DNA of 46,826 nt. It comes from an uncultured Clostridia bacterium (GTDB lineage: Bacteria > Bacillota > Clostridia > UBA1381 > CAJOGA01). Below the pieces are notes generated by a model. The model saw nothing but the letters and a program-made list of their open reading frames with translations, searched no databases and had not been told where the DNA came from. A program made the translations under genes and the position numbers. Shown piece after piece: positions 19,378 to 29,931 of this stretch (within the stretch, counting starts at the first letter, position 1; each line of letters begins with the position of its first letter). The stretch is from the NCBI GenBank assembly GCA_905233855.1, contig CAJOGA010000001.1, forward strand, positions 1 to 46,826. The letters run 5' to 3'.

Positions 19378-20775
19378 CTATACCTCATTTACTTTTATTT
19401 TTAAATAATTTTTTGTGTTTGAAGTGCAGATATAGTTTCTGTCCGACACACTATTTATAAGACAAATAATATTATCGTTGCTGTCTGTCAATATAAGCTG
19501 GGCATCACGCATTGAAACAGGAATTTTTTTGTCTGTAAAATAGTCGCTGAGTTTTTTTGTGCCATGCATGCCGGGAGGCTGAAATTTATCGCCTGCCCGA
19601 CGTGTGCGTATAAATAAATTTGTTCCGGTTTTATCCGAATCAAAATAATAGACGTGTTTTTCGTTTGTCATTTCGGTTGATGTTTCAAACAACAGTTTTA
19701 ATCCGTTTAAAATATATTCTTTGCCGAACTCTATATTTTGATGTATCGGCTCGGCAGGCAAAACGGATTTGGATATGATCAAATCACCGTATGATATTGC
19801 GGCTTTGATATTACCGGGCATATTTAAGCTTTTGCCTGTGTTTGATTTGTTTATAAAGCTTATTACGGTGTCGGTATGCACCATGCCGACGTGTTTTTCG
19901 CCTGCAAGGCTCTCTAAAATGCGATATATTATACGGCGTTGTAATGCGATATGGTAAGACAAAAGACTCTTGATGTCAATCACATATTCGCTGCCGTTTT
20001 GTTTAACCACGCTGTTATATGCATTATTTGCGGATGTGTTTAAAAAATCGTTTTCCGCAGAAATGATGTCGACATTATTGGTTATGGTTTCTAAGATGTT
20101 TGAATTGTATTCACGCCTGATAAGAGGTATAAGATCAAGTCTCACTTTGTTTCGTTTGTATACGGGGACTAAATTGGTTTCGTCCGTTACGTATGACAAA
20201 TCGTTTTCTTTGCAGAAAAGTTCAATCTCATCACGCGTTAAATTTAATATCGGACGTATTATATTGCCCCGGACTGCAGGTATACCTGACATGCCCTTGA
20301 TGGTAGTTCCCCTTAACAGGTTCATCAGAATTGTTTCTGCGTTGTCGTTTTTGTTGTGTGCCGTGGCAATTTTTGAAAAGTTGTGGGCTTGTAAAAGTTT
20401 GTCAAAGAAATCGTAACGTATTTTACGTCCGGCGTCTTCGTGTGATATATGGTGTTCCAATGCGTAACCTGCAACATCGGCACTCAAATAAAAAAACTCC
20501 AAATCCATATCCTCTGCAAGCTTTTTTGTGAACAGATAATCCCGCTGTGCAGTTTCGTTTCGAAGGTTATGGTTGACATGTGCCACAGCTATGTCAATAT
20601 TGTAGCAATTTTTGAGGGTAAGGAGCATATTCAGCATACAAACGGAATCTGCTCCGCCTGATACGGCTGCAAGCACTTTGTCGCCGTTTTGGATAAGGTT
20701 ATTTTTATCTATAAAACATTTAGCCTTTTGTGTGATTTTGTCCAAATCAGTATCACTCTTTTCGTGCGGTGTCAA
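19378..20775 (-). CDS. tilS: tRNA(Ile)-lysidine synthetase TilS
   Basis: 'VLAAVSGGADSVCMLNMLL' PP-loop, 'AHVNHNLR', 'TAHNKNDNAETILMNLLRG'. Start (TTG 20775) uncertain. Confidence 0.94.
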   Translation of the reverse strand: MTPHEKSDTDLDKITQKAKCFIDKNNLIQNGDKVLAAVSGGADSVCMLNMLLTLKNCYNIDIAVAHVNHNLRNETAQRDYLFTKKLAEDMDLEFFYLSADVAGYALEHHISHEDAGRKIRYDFFDKLLQAHNFSKIATAHNKNDNAETILMNLLRGTTIKGMSGIPAVRGNIIRPILNLTRDEIELFCKENDLSYVTDETNLVPVYKRNKVRLDLIPLIRREYNSNILETITNNVDIISAENDFLNTSANNAYNSVVKQNGSEYVIDIKSLLSYHIALQRRIIYRILESLAGEKHVGMVHTDTVISFINKSNTGKSLNMPGNIKAAISYGDLIISKSVLPAEPIHQNIEFGKEYILNGLKLLFETSTEMTNEKHVYYFDSDKTGTNLFIRTRRAGDKFQPPGMHGTKKLSDYFTDKKIPVSMRDAQLILTDSNDNIICLINSVSDRNYICTSNTKNYLKIKVNEV

Positions 20776-22084
20776 GGTTTGTGAATTTGGTATATTTGCC
20801 TATCCAGCCAAACTCCAGCTTGCCTGTTTCACCGCTTCGGTGTTTTGCAATATCACATTCAACAATGCCTTTTCTGTCGGTGTCCGGATTATAATAGTCT
20901 TCACGGTATAAGAACATTACAATATCCGCATCCTGCTCTATTGCACCCGATTCACGCAAATCGCTGAGCATAGGGTGCTTGTCGGTTCTGGCTTCGCTTG
21001 CACGGGAAAGCTGCGACAGTGTTACGACAGGCACTTCCAGTTCCTTTGCAAGTATCTTTAAAGAACGTGATATGTCCGATACTTCCTGTTGACGGTTTTC
21101 GGAACGTCTGCTGCCGGACTGCATCAGCTGCAGATAGTCTATCATTATCATGCCCAAGCCGTAACGCTGTTTGATGCGTCGGCATTTTGCACGTATTTCC
21201 GACACCGTGATTGCCGCGGTATCGTCTAAGAATATCGGAGCGGTTGCAATTTTATCAATAACGCCGGATATTTTTATCCAGTCCTCACGAGAAAGCTCGC
21301 CGCTGCGTATTTTATTTGAATCTACCATTGCCTCGCTGCATATGATTCTGTTCGCTAATTCATGTTTGGACATTTCCAAACTGAATATAGCAACCGGCAG
21401 TTTTTCACGCAATGCAACATTTTCGGCGATATTGAGGGCAAAGCTTGTTTTGCCCATACCCGGACGTGCCGCCAAAAGAATGAGGTTGGCACTTTGGAAT
21501 CCGGAGGTTTTTTTGTCAAGCTCGGAAAATCCGGTCGGTGTACCGGTAACGCCCTTTTTGATGGTTGAAAACTCTATCATCTGCTGATACGATTCAAACA
21601 ACACGTCTTTGATATGTACCATAGACTGATTTTCGCGGTTTATATCAAATATAGCTTTTTCAGCCTGCTCAAGTATGTCATACGCATCGTCTGTAGCAGA
21701 GTATGCTAAGTTGGTAACACCTTCTGTTGCCCTTATTATTTTTCTTAAAAGCGACCGTTCTTCGACAATGTGAACATATTCGCCGACGTTGGTGGTGGTG
21801 GGAACAATGCTCGTGAGCATAGACAGATACTCTATACCGCCTACGGCATCAAGCTTTTCTTCTTTGTTCAGACGCTCCGATACAGTTACAACGTCGATGG
21901 GTTCGTTAAGATTGAACATATCAATAACCGCTTCGTAGATATATCTGTTGTGTTCAAAGAAGAAATCGCTGCTTTTTATTTTTTCCGCACAGACGGATAT
22001 ACATTCCGGGTCTATAAGAATACTTCCCAAAACAGCCTGTTCTGCTTCTAAATTATATGGCATTGTTCTTTCTGCAATGTCCAC
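20753..22084 (-). CDS. dnaB: Replicative DNA helicase DnaB
   Basis: 'PYNLEAEQAVLGSILID', 'AARPGMGKTSFALNIA', 'SQLSRASEAR'. GTG start after GAGGAA. Confidence 0.97.
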   Translation of the reverse strand: MDIAERTMPYNLEAEQAVLGSILIDPECISVCAEKIKSSDFFFEHNRYIYEAVIDMFNLNEPIDVVTVSERLNKEEKLDAVGGIEYLSMLTSIVPTTTNVGEYVHIVEERSLLRKIIRATEGVTNLAYSATDDAYDILEQAEKAIFDINRENQSMVHIKDVLFESYQQMIEFSTIKKGVTGTPTGFSELDKKTSGFQSANLILLAARPGMGKTSFALNIAENVALREKLPVAIFSLEMSKHELANRIICSEAMVDSNKIRSGELSREDWIKISGVIDKIATAPIFLDDTAAITVSEIRAKCRRIKQRYGLGMIMIDYLQLMQSGSRRSENRQQEVSDISRSLKILAKELEVPVVTLSQLSRASEARTDKHPMLSDLRESGAIEQDADIVMFLYREDYYNPDTDRKGIVECDIAKHRSGETGKLEFGWIGKYTKFTNLDTARKE

Positions 22085-22118
22085 TTTAAATTCCTCCGAT
22101 ATAATAATCTTTAAAAGT

Positions 22119-22568
22119 CTAATTTGCCGCAGTAACGTTTACCTTTAAAACACCGACAACATCTTTGTGCAGTTTAATATCTATGTTAAAGGTGCCGAGT
22201 GATTTTATTCCGTCCGGCAGATTAAACTTTTTCTTATCAACAACTATGTGATGTTTCATTTTCAATTCTTCGGCAACATCCTTGCTGGTTATTGAGCCGA
22301 ACAATTTACCGTTTTCGCCGGCTTTTGCCGTTAATTCAACTGTTATATCCTTTAATTTATCGGCAAGCACTTTTGCACTTTCAAGCTCTTGCTGTTTTCT
22401 GTATTCTTCGGAGCTTTTTTGTCCTTGCAACATGTTCAGACTGTCTTTTGTTGCTTCAACAGCAAGCTTTTTAGGGAGAAGGAAGTTTCTGGCATAACCG
22501 TCCGAAACCTTGACAACATCGCCTTTTTTGCCCTGACCTTTAACATCTGCCAATAATATAACGTTCAT
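22119..22568 (-). CDS. rplI: 50S ribosomal protein L9
   Basis: 'MNVILLADVKGQGKKGDVVKVSDGYARNFLLPKKLAVEAT'. Confidence 0.98.
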   Translation of the reverse strand: MNVILLADVKGQGKKGDVVKVSDGYARNFLLPKKLAVEATKDSLNMLQGQKSSEEYRKQQELESAKVLADKLKDITVELTAKAGENGKLFGSITSKDVAEELKMKHHIVVDKKKFNLPDGIKSLGTFNIDIKLHKDVVGVLKVNVTAAN

Positions 22569-22592
22569 TTTTATGAACCTCCCTTGTGTGGA

Positions 22593-23297
22593 TTAATCTA
22601 CTACAGTTCCTATCTGTTCGCCTGTTAATACTCTGTATATATTTTCCGGATCATGAAGGCCGAATACCAGAAGCGGAATTTTATTGTCCATACATAAAGA
22701 CGTTGCGGTGGAATCCATAACGCCCAAGCCCTTATTCAAAACGTCGATATAGCTTACATGCTCAAACCGTTTTGCATCCGGATTGATATTAGGGTCGGAA
22801 TCGTATACACCATCCACTTTTTTAGCAAGCAAAATAACGTCTGCTTCTATTTCTGCGGCACGCAATGCTGCGGCAGTGTCGGTAGAAAAGAATGGGTTGC
22901 CTGTTCCGCATCCGAATATTACAACTCTGCCACGTTCTAAATGATGAATTGCTCTGCCACGGATATAAGGTTCGGCTATCTGACGCATTTCTATAGCGGT
23001 TTGTACGCGGGTTTGTACACCGTTTGCCTCTAATGCGTCGCTGAGTGCCAGAGCGTTTATAACAGTGGCGAGCATACCCATGTGGTCGGCACGTGTTCTG
23101 TCCATATTTTCGCCTGTTCTGCCACGCCAGAAGTTACCTCCGCCGACAACTACAGCTATTTCAACGCCCAAATCTGCACAACGTTTTATCTGTTTGCTCA
23201 CTTTGTCAAGTGTGTCTGTGCATAAACCGAAACCCTGGTTGCCTGCTAAAGCTTCTCCGCTTATTTTCAACAGTACTCTTTTGTATTTAGCCTGCAT
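22593..23297 (-). CDS. pyrH: UMP kinase
   Basis: '[20 protein letters not shown]...[37 protein letters not shown]'. Confidence 0.98.
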   Translation of the reverse strand: MQAKYKRVLLKISGEALAGNQGFGLCTDTLDKVSKQIKRCADLGVEIAVVVGGGNFWRGRTGENMDRTRADHMGMLATVINALALSDALEANGVQTRVQTAIEMRQIAEPYIRGRAIHHLERGRVVIFGCGTGNPFFSTDTAAALRAAEIEADVILLAKKVDGVYDSDPNINPDAKRFEHVSYIDVLNKGLGVMDSTATSLCMDNKIPLLVFGLHDPENIYRVLTGEQIGTVVD

Positions 23298-23345
23298 TTT
23301 AAAGTACCTCCGTTAGTATATTTTTAGATAATTGATTGTGATAAC

Positions 23346-23376
23346 AAAAAAAGGAAACACGGAGTGTTTCCTTTTT
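23346..23376 (-). terminator. Rho-independent terminator after tsf
   Basis: AAAAAGGAAACAC-ggA-GTGTTTCCTTTTT. Confidence 0.8.
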
Positions 23377-23438
23377 CAGAGGATGGAAAATCTTACACCC
23401 TCGACTATTATACTATAACTATTTTTGTTTTGCAATAA

Positions 23439-24347
23439 TTACTTAACCATATTTGCAACTTCTGCAGCAAAATCGTCTTCTCTTTTTTGTATGCCTTCGC
23501 CCTTTTCAAATCTTGTAAATTTTGTTACGCTGATATTTGCGTTAAGAGCAGCAGCCGTTTCTTTGATAAAAGTTTTAACGTTTTTGTCCTGATCTTTGAT
23601 GTACGGCTGTTCAATGAGGCAAACTTCTTTATAGTATTTGTTTATTCTGCCGACAACCATCTTTTCAACGATTGCTTCAGGTTTTCCTTCGTTAAGAGCC
23701 TGTGCTTTAAGGATTTCCTTTTCTTTTTCAAGAACGTCCGCAGGAACCGCAGAAGGATCTAAATATGTTGGCATTGCTGCAGCTATCTGCATTGCAATGT
23801 CTTTTGCGAAAGCTTTGAAAGTTTCGGAAGAGGTATCGGCATCTGTGTCGAACTGAACCATAACGCCGATTCTGCCGCCGCCGTGGATATATGTTTCAAC
23901 AACGCCTTCATATCTTTCAAAACGGCGGATATTCATGTTTTCGCCGATTGTTGAAATCTTTTCTGTGAGCATATCGCTGATTGTGAATTTGTCATTGTCG
24001 ATAAATTTTTCTGCAAGCAATGCTTCAACATTTGCAGGGTTGGTAACTGCTATCTGCTTTGCAACGTTATTTACAAATGTTTTGAATTCTTCGTTCTTTG
24101 CAACAAAGTCTGTTTCCGAGTTTACTTCAACCAAAACAGCAACGCCGTCGTTTGAATATGCGTGCACGATACCTTCTGCAGCAATTCTGCCTGCTTTTTT
24201 TGCAGCTGCAGCCAATCCCTTTTCACGCAAAAACTCTATTGCCTTTTCCATATCGCCGTCGGTAGCTGTGAGTGCTTTTTTGCAATCCATCATACCGCAG
24301 TTTGTTTGCTCTCTTAATTCTTTAACATCTTGTGCTGTAAAAGCCAT
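23439..24347 (-). CDS. tsf: Translation elongation factor Ts
   Basis: '[57 protein letters not shown]'. Start at second ATG (better RBS spacing). Confidence 0.98.
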   Translation of the reverse strand: MAFTAQDVKELREQTNCGMMDCKKALTATDGDMEKAIEFLREKGLAAAAKKAGRIAAEGIVHAYSNDGVAVLVEVNSETDFVAKNEEFKTFVNNVAKQIAVTNPANVEALLAEKFIDNDKFTISDMLTEKISTIGENMNIRRFERYEGVVETYIHGGGRIGVMVQFDTDADTSSETFKAFAKDIAMQIAAAMPTYLDPSAVPADVLEKEKEILKAQALNEGKPEAIVEKMVVGRINKYYKEVCLIEQPYIKDQDKNVKTFIKETAAALNANISVTKFTRFEKGEGIQKREDDFAAEVANMVK

Positions 24348-24384
24348 GTTCATTCTCCTTTATATAAATTATTCCGTTTTGTGT

Positions 24385-24431
24385 AAAAACGGTCTTTGAG
24401 CCGATTAACCAAAGACCAAAAGACCGTTTTA
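24385..24431 (-). terminator. Hairpin between rpsB and tsf (attenuator/terminator, two nested pairings possible)
   Basis: AAAACGGTCTTT...AAAGACCGTTTTT on the minus strand, with an alternative GGTCTTTGG/AAAGACC pairing. Confidence 0.6.
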
Positions 24432-24453
24432 TAATTTTTTAATTATAGCTTGA

Positions 24454-25197
24454 TTAAGCCTCTTCGTTTGCTGCTTCTTCGGCTTCGTCTGCTTCTTCAG
24501 CCTCGTCCTGACCGCACTGTGAGCCTTCTACGATAGCGTTCGATATTGTTGAAGCAATCAATTTAACCGCTCTTATAGCGTCATCGTTGCCCGGGATAGG
24601 GTAGTCAACCTCTTCAGGGTCGCAGTTTGTGTCAACGATAGCAACAACAGGAATACCGAGTTTTTTAGCTTCTGCTATAGCTATTCTTTCTTTACGCGGG
24701 TCAACTATAAACAAAGCACCGGGGAGCTGATCCATATCTTTTATACCGCCAAGATATTTTTCAAGCTTTTCACGTTCGCCGTTAAGCTTTATAACTTCCT
24801 TTTTAGGCAAAAGATCGAATGTACCGTCTTCTTCCATTTTGTTGAGCTGTTCAAGTCTGTCGATACGTTTTTTGATGGTTTTGAAGTTTGTGAGCATACC
24901 GCCGAGCCATCTTGCATTTACGTAATACATGCCGACTTTTTCAGCTTCTTCTTTAATGGAATCCTGAGCCTGTTTTTTTGTTCCTACGAACAAAACGCTT
25001 TTACCGTCCGCAACAACATCTCTTACAAAATAATAAGCTTCTTCAACCTTTTTAACTGTTTTCTGCAGGTCGATGATATAGATGCCGTTTCTTTCTGTGA
25101 AGATGTATTCAGCCATTTTAGGGTTCCATCTTCTTGTTTGGTGACCGAAATGAACGCCGGCCTCCAAAAGCTGTTTCATTGAGATTACATTTGACAT
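24454..25197 (-). CDS. rpsB: 30S ribosomal protein S2
   Basis: '[41 protein letters not shown]'. Confidence 0.98.
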   Translation of the reverse strand: MSNVISMKQLLEAGVHFGHQTRRWNPKMAEYIFTERNGIYIIDLQKTVKKVEEAYYFVRDVVADGKSVLFVGTKKQAQDSIKEEAEKVGMYYVNARWLGGMLTNFKTIKKRIDRLEQLNKMEEDGTFDLLPKKEVIKLNGEREKLEKYLGGIKDMDQLPGALFIVDPRKERIAIAEAKKLGIPVVAIVDTNCDPEEVDYPIPGNDDAIRAVKLIASTISNAIVEGSQCGQDEAEEADEAEEAANEEA

Positions 25198-25303
25198 TTT
25201 TTAATACCTCCGGTTTTATTCCTCCACCCCTTTCGTTTTATGCAAAACGCATTTAGCGACCGTTTGCACAATCCAAGGGTGTGTATATTTAGTACAATTG
25301 CAC

Positions 25304-25332
25304 ATTATAGCACAATGTTTTACAAATTGCAA
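25304..25332 (-). promoter_or_regulatory. SigA-type promoter for rpsB-tsf
   Basis: Minus strand TTGCAA, 17-nt spacer, TATAAT. Confidence 0.65.
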
Positions 25333-25349
25333 GCATTTATTTTACTGTT

Positions 25350-26531
<1,182 letters not shown>

Positions 26532-26584
26532 ATATTTTTCAAGCCTTTCTGTTAATTTGCTTTATTATTTTTAACCTGAGCAAC

Positions 26585-26614
26585 AAAAAAACTTCTTCCG
26601 CATTCAGAAGAAGT
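26585..26614 (-). terminator. Intrinsic terminator in the metK leader
   Basis: Minus strand ACTTCTTCtgaatgcgGAAGAAGTTTTTTT. Confidence 0.8.
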
Positions 26615-26635
26615 ATCCATATTTTAAATTATACT

Positions 26636-26735
26636 CTTCTTATTGCTGTTAGCGGAACCACCTTACTTGATTATTGCGATGTAGGTTGGTGTGAGGTCAT
26701 CGAGCTAACTCTCTACCTCAACTCATAATAAAAAG
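26636..26735 (-). ncRNA. Candidate SAM-I-clan riboswitch aptamer (P4-less) in the metK leader
   Basis: P1 CUUUUUAUU/AAUAAGAAG; P2 UGAGGU/ACCUCA with AGAG..CUCGAUGA kink-turn-like element; P3 core CCAACC/GGUGG with bulged A; pseudoknot GUUAGC/GCUAAC; followed by AAGAAGAGTAT/ATACTTCTT antiterminator and terminator. Confidence 0.7.
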
Positions 26736-26744
26736 CTTGAATAC

Positions 26745-26773
26745 ATAATATAATATTTTTTTGCATATGTCAA
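26745..26773 (-). promoter_or_regulatory. SigA-type promoter for metK leader
   Basis: Minus strand TTGACA, 17-nt spacer, TATTAT. Confidence 0.75.
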
Positions 26774-26893
26774 CAAAAAATTTAACAACATTTTAGCTAA
26801 AGAACAAAATGGTGGCAAATTTGTTTTTTGAGTATTTGAAACAGAACTGTTGGACATAATTAAAACAGATATGTTTACGAGGAGGCAAGATGA

Positions 26894-28144
26894 TTGGGAA
26901 GTATTATTGTCAAAAAATCCGATAATCTTACAGGCGAGGTTGTTATCAGCGGTGCTAAAAATTCGGCTTTGCCTATAATTGCCGCATCCATATTGACAAA
27001 AGGCAAAAACAGGCTGTTATCCGTGCCGATGCTCGGCGATATAACCGTAATGCTGGAAATTTTGAAAAATATGGGTGCGGAGATAGAGTGTGAAAACGGT
27101 GTTGTTATGATTGATGCATCGGTAATAAATAACATTGCTCCGCAATATGAGCTGTCAAACAAACTGCGTGGATCGTTTTTGGTTGCGGGTCCGCTGCTCA
27201 CACGTTTCGGTAAGGCACAGATAAGTATGCCGGGCGGCTGTGCCATAGGCACAAGACCGATAGACCTGCATCTGAAAGGCTTTGCATCTATGGGTGCTCA
27301 GATAAGCAAGGAACACGGATATATAGATATGAGGGCAAAAAAATTACACGGCGGCAAAATATATTTGGATTATCCAAGCGTCGGAGCGACGGAAAATATA
27401 ATGATGGCAGCCGTTTTAGCCGACGGAGAAACTGTGATAGAGAATGCGTCTTTAGAGCCTGAAATTGTGGATCTGGCAAGCTATCTGGTGTCGGCAGGGG
27501 CGAACATATCGGGAGCCGGTACCGATACGGTCAAAATATCCGGTACTGACAGTTTGAACGCCGTATCGCACCGCATAATACCCGACAGGATAGAAGCGGG
27601 TACGTTTATGGTGGCAACTGCTATGACGCATGGGTGCGTCAAAATAAAAAACGTGATTTGCGGACATTTAAAGCCTGTAACGGCAAAGCTGAGAGAGATA
27701 GGGGTGAGCGTTACAGAGGGAGAAGACTATGTATTGGTTGACGCAAGAGGTGCATTACATTCGGCGGATATTAAAACATTGCCGTTCCCGGGTTTCCCGA
27801 CAGACATGCAGGCACAGTTTGCATCGCTTATGAGTTGTACCGAGGGCACAAGCGTTATAATTGAAACTGTGTTTGAAAATAGATTTATGCATATGGCGGA
27901 GCTTAAACGCATGGGTGCAAATATCAAAATAGAAGGACGCACCGCAGTGGTGGAGGGTATGCCGCATCTTACGGGGGCAAAGGTTAAAGCGAGCGATCTC
28001 CGTGCCGGGGCATCGTTGGTACTGGCAGGTCTTATAGCCGACGGGGATACGGAAATAGGCGAAATAGAGCATATAGACAGAGGGTATGAAGATATAGTAG
28101 GCAAGCTTAAAAGCATTGGAGCAAATATAGAGCGAAACGAATAA
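26894..28144 (+). CDS. murA: UDP-N-acetylglucosamine 1-carboxyvinyltransferase
   Basis: 'GEVVISGAKNSALPIIAASIL', 'MPGGCAIGTRPIDLHLKGF', 'DLRAGASLVLAGLIADG'. TTG start after GAGGAGG. Confidence 0.96.
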   Translation: MGSIIVKKSDNLTGEVVISGAKNSALPIIAASILTKGKNRLLSVPMLGDITVMLEILKNMGAEIECENGVVMIDASVINNIAPQYELSNKLRGSFLVAGPLLTRFGKAQISMPGGCAIGTRPIDLHLKGFASMGAQISKEHGYIDMRAKKLHGGKIYLDYPSVGATENIMMAAVLADGETVIENASLEPEIVDLASYLVSAGANISGAGTDTVKISGTDSLNAVSHRIIPDRIEAGTFMVATAMTHGCVKIKNVICGHLKPVTAKLREIGVSVTEGEDYVLVDARGALHSADIKTLPFPGFPTDMQAQFASLMSCTEGTSVIIETVFENRFMHMAELKRMGANIKIEGRTAVVEGMPHLTGAKVKASDLRAGASLVLAGLIADGDTEIGEIEHIDRGYEDIVGKLKSIGANIERNE

Positions 28145-28169
28145 ATGTGAAATCGGAAAAATAAAAGTT

Positions 28170-28217
28170 AAAAGGGCGTGTCTCAACAAGCAAATTTTCG
28201 CTGAATTGAGGCAACGC
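28170..28217. terminator. Bidirectional terminator between murA and dpaB
   Basis: AAGGGCGTgtCTCAA...TTGAGgcaACGCCCTTGattttttta. Confidence 0.7.
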
Positions 28218-28228
28218 CCTTGATTTTT

Positions 28229-28807
28229 TTATTTTAAAACAGGCTGCAGCTGACGGCCTTTTAAAGCACTGTCGGCGGCAGGAATTATCAAATTCATCTT
28301 GGCGACCAAAGAATTTGGCTTTTTAACCGAATCGTCCTGACCGAACGGCACAAAAAATATGTTTTTCATATTAAGGAGTGTGCCGATGTTTTTGGCACTG
28401 TTTCCCAAACCGTCGTTGGTAGAAACGGCGATCAGTGTGGGCCTTAAGTTACGCATATGTGCTTTTGCGGCCATGGTAACGCTTGTATCGGTTATACCGT
28501 TTGCCAGCTTTGCCAGAGTGTTGCCCGTGCAAGGTGCAATTATCAATAAATCCAGCAACGCTTTAGGGCCTATCGGTTCGGCATCTTTAACCGAGAAGAT
28601 GACCTTGTTTGACGTGATGTTTTCCAGCTTTTTCACAAAATCTTCCGCTTTGCCGAAACGTGTGTCGGTGAAATATGCGGTGTTGCTCATAATGGGCAAC
28701 ACGTTTGCACCTTCCGCAGCCAATGCCTCAAGTTCTTTTATCACGGAAGCAAATGTGCAGAAGGAGCCTGTCATTGCAAAGCCGATAGTTTTGTCTTTGA
28801 ATATCAA
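28229..28807 (-). CDS. dpaB: Dipicolinate synthase subunit B
   Basis: 'IGFAMTGSFCTFASVIKELEALAAEGANVLPIMSNTAYFTDTRFGKAEDF', SpoVFB flavoprotein. Overlaps dpaA. Confidence 0.95.
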   Translation of the reverse strand: MIFKDKTIGFAMTGSFCTFASVIKELEALAAEGANVLPIMSNTAYFTDTRFGKAEDFVKKLENITSNKVIFSVKDAEPIGPKALLDLLIIAPCTGNTLAKLANGITDTSVTMAAKAHMRNLRPTLIAVSTNDGLGNSAKNIGTLLNMKNIFFVPFGQDDSVKKPNSLVAKMNLIIPAADSALKGRQLQPVLK

Positions 28808-29694
28808 ATGTTTGACACCCCCAATTCATGTATCATATTCAGTACGGTGTTTTTAACTATATTTGCCGCTGTAACGGGTGCTGTCTTTCCGGGCAGACCC
28901 AAAGCCCATATCGTCTTTAATCCGAGTTCTGCCGCGGCACGCATATCCACACCGCCCGGCTTTGATGCCAGGTCGATTATCAGAGCGTCTTTATTTACAT
29001 TCTCCAATATACGCCTTTCAAAAATCAATGCCGGCACAGTGTTGAATATAACGTCAAAACCGGATATTTTGTCTTTCATGTCGGTTATATTAATGCCGTC
29101 ATAAGCGTATGCATCCGCCCATGCAATGTCGTGTAAATTTTTCGAGCAAACAGTTACCTTTGCACCTATGCCGTGCAGCATGTGGGATAAAACCTTGCCT
29201 ATTCTGCCGAAACCCATAACAAGACATCTGCTTGAATGAAGCGTTACCGGCAGTTCCGACATTGCAAGTTCTACAGCACCTTCCGCACTTGGTATGGCGT
29301 TAAGTACCGCAAATTCCTCGCGGAGAAAGTAGTCGTTCGGCTGTATGCGGTATTGCTGCATTAATGACGACGTTTTGTTGCTTATTTTTCCTCCGAAAAC
29401 GAATTGTTTTTCATTCACAAGTTTGAAAAGTTCCGATAAGTCAATGCTTATGTCTTTTGCAAGCGGAGCGGATACGGTTGTATCGTCCGAAGTAACCGGC
29501 AACGGCAGAATTATATAATCTGCGTCCTTCACCGAAGAAATAAGGTCAGCACCTTTTGTGCAACCGTTGGCAATATCATCGCCCAACGCAAAGACGGTTA
29601 CGTCAAAGCCGTCGCTTGCCAATGATTTTGCCAACGATAACTGACGCATGTCTCCGCCGATAACTGAAAAATGTTTGTTGTTCATAACCGCCAC
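28804..29694 (-). CDS. dpaA: Dipicolinate synthase subunit A
   Basis: 'FSVIGGDMRQLSLAKSLASDGFDVTVFALGDD', 'VMGFGRIGKVLSHMLHGIGAKVTVCSKN', SpoVFA. Confidence 0.95.
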   Translation of the reverse strand: MAVMNNKHFSVIGGDMRQLSLAKSLASDGFDVTVFALGDDIANGCTKGADLISSVKDADYIILPLPVTSDDTTVSAPLAKDISIDLSELFKLVNEKQFVFGGKISNKTSSLMQQYRIQPNDYFLREEFAVLNAIPSAEGAVELAMSELPVTLHSSRCLVMGFGRIGKVLSHMLHGIGAKVTVCSKNLHDIAWADAYAYDGINITDMKDKISGFDVIFNTVPALIFERRILENVNKDALIIDLASKPGGVDMRAAAELGLKTIWALGLPGKTAPVTAANIVKNTVLNMIHELGVSNI

Positions 29695-29745
29695 TCCCGA
29701 TATTTAAATATTTGCAGGTGTTTATTCTTTAACCCGCCTGCTCTA

Positions 29746-29777
29746 TCATTTTATGAAGACGTTACATTCTTTGTGCG
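29746..29777 (-). promoter_or_regulatory. Possible SigK-type promoter for dpaAB
   Basis: Minus strand GCACA-N16-CATAAAATG, versus sigmaK consensus AC-N16-CATAnnnTA. Confidence 0.4.
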
Positions 29778-29864
29778 TCGTTTTTTGATTTTTTGATATT
29801 GAGGTTTTTGTCAAAATTTCATAAATAACGTGTGGAAATATTGCAATTTTAGACAGCTAAACGG

Positions 29865-29893
29865 TTGACAAATATTTGCGGATTGTATACAAT
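29865..29893 (+). promoter_or_regulatory. Promoter for aconitase operon overlapped by 12-bp palindrome
   Basis: TTGACA (29865-29870), 17-nt spacer, TACAAT (29888-29893); palindrome ATTGTATACAAT (29882-29893). Confidence 0.72.
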
Positions 29894-29931
29894 AATACAA
29901 TAGTAAAATATAATGCGGAGGTATACGATTA

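Noticed and set aside
26636-26735. T-box riboswitch reading of the metK leader (AAGGTGGTTCCGC resembles the T-box sequence)
   Set aside because: The leader is only ~150 nt from the predicted start, with no room for a typical Stem I and specifier loop; P1/P2/P3, bulged-A core, pseudoknot and the P1-antiterminator switch fit a SAM-clan layout better. Left as an alternative to test.
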